This document shows positions 24,540-25,590 of a stretch of 25,590 bases of DNA, piece by piece. The position numbers and the translations under genes were made by a program. Positions within the stretch are counted from its first letter, which is position 1. Each line of letters begins with the position of its first letter. The notes beneath the pieces are model-generated. The model did no database searches. It saw only the letters and a list, made by a program, of their open reading frames with translations, and was not told the DNA's origin. This DNA is from an uncultured Rikenella sp. (GTDB taxonomy: Bacteria > Bacteroidota > Bacteroidia > Bacteroidales > Rikenellaceae). The stretch covers positions 1-25,590 of the forward strand of contig CAJTNK010000021.1 of the NCBI GenBank assembly GCA_910577885.1, in the 5' to 3' direction.

Positions 24540-24576
24540 CCGGACGGCAGAGAAAAACCTACTAAACGCCGAAAAC

Positions 24577-24599
24577 AAAAAGAGCCCCCAAAAGGGCTC
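24577..24599 (-). terminator. Intrinsic terminator of the secreted-protein gene
   Basis: The stem GAGCCC/GGGCTC (24582-24587, 24594-24599) has a 6-nt loop and, on the minus strand, is followed by TTTTT. It lies just downstream of the stop at 24608. Confidence 0.8.
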
Positions 24600-24607
24600 G
24601 AAAAAAA

Positions 24608-25378
24608 TCACTGCAACGATATCGCGATATCGAGCAACGGAAGCGAATCGGCCGGAACCGGAAGCGGTTGCTGAGGCTGCTGCAGAACCGGCGGCGGAGT
24701 CGTCTGATACGGACTCATCAACGGCTTCATCGTAGACTTGATATTCTCGTCCGTAAAATCTGTCCACGCCTTCTCGCCGTTCAGATAACGGCGCATCGCC
24801 TCATGGCGGGTCATCCCCAGCTTCGGAGTCTCCTCAATAGGCTTACCCTCCCGAGCCGCCTGCAACTGCTCCGCAATCGCCCGATTCAGGTTAGCGTCCA
24901 AAACATCGGTATTGAAACCCATAAAAGAGTTTCGATTCGCCTGCCCCCCCGAACGACCGAACGTAAAGACGATCGTCCGTTTTTTGTTCCCTTTGGCAGC
25001 CCGGATCTGACTCATGTCGAACGGCGGCACCCCCGCCATCCCCTCCAAAACGGCATCCCGGAGCCACGCTTCCGTTCGCTGGGCCGCAGCCGACTCAAAA
25101 AAGTCCCGCCAATCATCCATCTCGTTTACGATCTCCAACTGTTTCAACCCACCGTCCGGCGCAATCACAAACGTACACCGAACCGCATGTTTGATATCCG
25201 CCATCGTCCTGTCGTCGGGAATCGTCAACACGAAATACTGCGCCACATGCAACAGAATCGCATTATACTCCTTATCGGCCTTGAGCACCGGTTTGGCCCG
25301 TATGCGCTGCACCGCCCCCGACCCGACCGGCCACAGACACAAGACGAACAAAAAAAGAATCCGGATCCGATTTTTCAT
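24608..25378 (-). CDS. Secreted protein of unknown function, possible TonB-C-like domain
   Basis: This 256-residue protein begins MKNRIRILFLFVLCLWPVGS, a clear signal peptide with cleavage likely near residue 22 and no lipobox cysteine. The middle part (about 65-150) has CTFVIAPDGGLKQLEIV, then WLRDAVLEGMAGVPPF and RTIVFTFG. That spacing of a strand, DG turn, helix and final strand recalls the C-terminal domain of TonB-like energy transducers, but the match is weak. The C-terminal tail is rich in Pro and Gln (TTPPPVLQQPQQPLP). There is no partner gene in the window. I would call it a periplasmic or secreted hypothetical protein; the start at 25378 is fixed by the signal peptide. Confidence 0.8.
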   Translation of the reverse strand: MKNRIRILFLFVLCLWPVGSGAVQRIRAKPVLKADKEYNAILLHVAQYFVLTIPDDRTMADIKHAVRCTFVIAPDGGLKQLEIVNEMDDWRDFFESAAAQRTEAWLRDAVLEGMAGVPPFDMSQIRAAKGNKKRTIVFTFGRSGGQANRNSFMGFNTDVLDANLNRAIAEQLQAAREGKPIEETPKLGMTRHEAMRRYLNGEKAWTDFTDENIKSTMKPLMSPYQTTPPPVLQQPQQPLPVPADSLPLLDIAISLQ

Positions 25379-25397
25379 AACATGCAGTTACAACACC

Positions 25398-25414
25398 CCC
25401 TCCTTTTTGGAGGG
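25398..25414. other. Small hairpin upstream of the last gene
   Basis: CCCTCC-TTTTT-GGAGGG forms a 6-bp stem in the leader region of the minus-strand gene starting at 25378. No function can be assigned. Confidence 0.3.
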
Positions 25415-25508
25415 AACGAAAAACAGGGCTAATTTATTGTATTCGGTACTCCAATTACAGCCATCCAGGAAAGTGGCGACCTTAAATTAGTATTCCTTTG
25501 GCCCCAAA

Positions 25509-25570
25509 CCCGGCCCCGGGGTGCCGCTCGGCACGCGAAGACTGGATTTGACTCGGCCAAGCGGAACGCC
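25509..25570 (-). repeat. Right arm of the 62-bp inverted repeat, with hairpin repeat copy 6
   Basis: This is the reverse complement of bases 1-62 with two mismatches, including hairpin core GTGCCGCTCGGCAC at 25521-25534 and the GGATTTGACTCGGCCAAGCG stretch at 25544-25563. Homology to the left arm stops at 25570, where the left copy meets the window edge. Confidence 0.85.
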
Positions 25571-25590
25571 CGCGGGTACAGCTGCTCGTC

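Overview
The window looks like chromosomal DNA from a GC-rich member of the Bacteroidota, most like Alistipes/Rikenellaceae. Three things point there. The DUF4271-hemD-rnpA-yidD cluster is typical of that phylum. Several genes are preceded by the Bacteroidota -7 box TAnnTTTG, in one case with a perfect -33 TTTG 20 nt upstream. The IlvC and LytTR proteins are of the types common there. The genus is inferred from gene content and base composition, not proven.

Layout. 186-1859 (+): AspT/YidE-type transporter. A bidirectional terminator follows, then a minus-strand cluster at 4617-1984 (DUF4271 membrane protein, HemD-like protein with a histone-like tail, extended RnpA, YidD). 4618-5515 holds no complete gene. 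It contains two tandem orphan C-terminal FISUMP/C-type-lectin-like gene fragments bounded by a short hairpin repeat. 16077-5516 (all minus): metallophosphoesterase, LytTR regulator, phosphodiester-glycosidase-like membrane protein, a giant alpha-2-macroglobulin and a frameshifted pbpC. 16547-18340 (minus): an SMR (SugE/Gdx-type) transporter and GlmM, flanked by inverted copies of a nested-hairpin repeat. 18957-22761 (+): a compact three-gene run (HsdR-N-like nuclease domain, Uup-like ABC-F ATPase, leucine-rich repeat protein). 22856-23905 (minus): solitary ilvC. 24608-25378 (minus): secreted protein of unknown function.

How the parts may work together. The A2M and PBP1C pair is the known envelope protease-trap plus peptidoglycan-repair couple. 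Two pairs of 9-bp direct repeats (TGTACGAAA, 21 bp start to start) lie upstream of the LytTR gene and upstream of A2M. Their geometry is that of a LytTR operator, so I infer that this regulator controls itself and the A2M-pbpC unit. The rnpA/yidD/hemD, glmM and ilvC genes are housekeeping.

The less ordinary part is the intergenic DNA. A hairpin repeat (core GTGCCGAGCGGCAC) occurs six times, including a 62-bp inverted repeat at the two ends of the window. Two of its intervals carry FISUMP-type tails that differ almost entirely by amino-acid-changing substitutions at codon positions 1 and 2, the pattern expected of diversity-generating retroelement variable regions. No reverse transcriptase is in the window.
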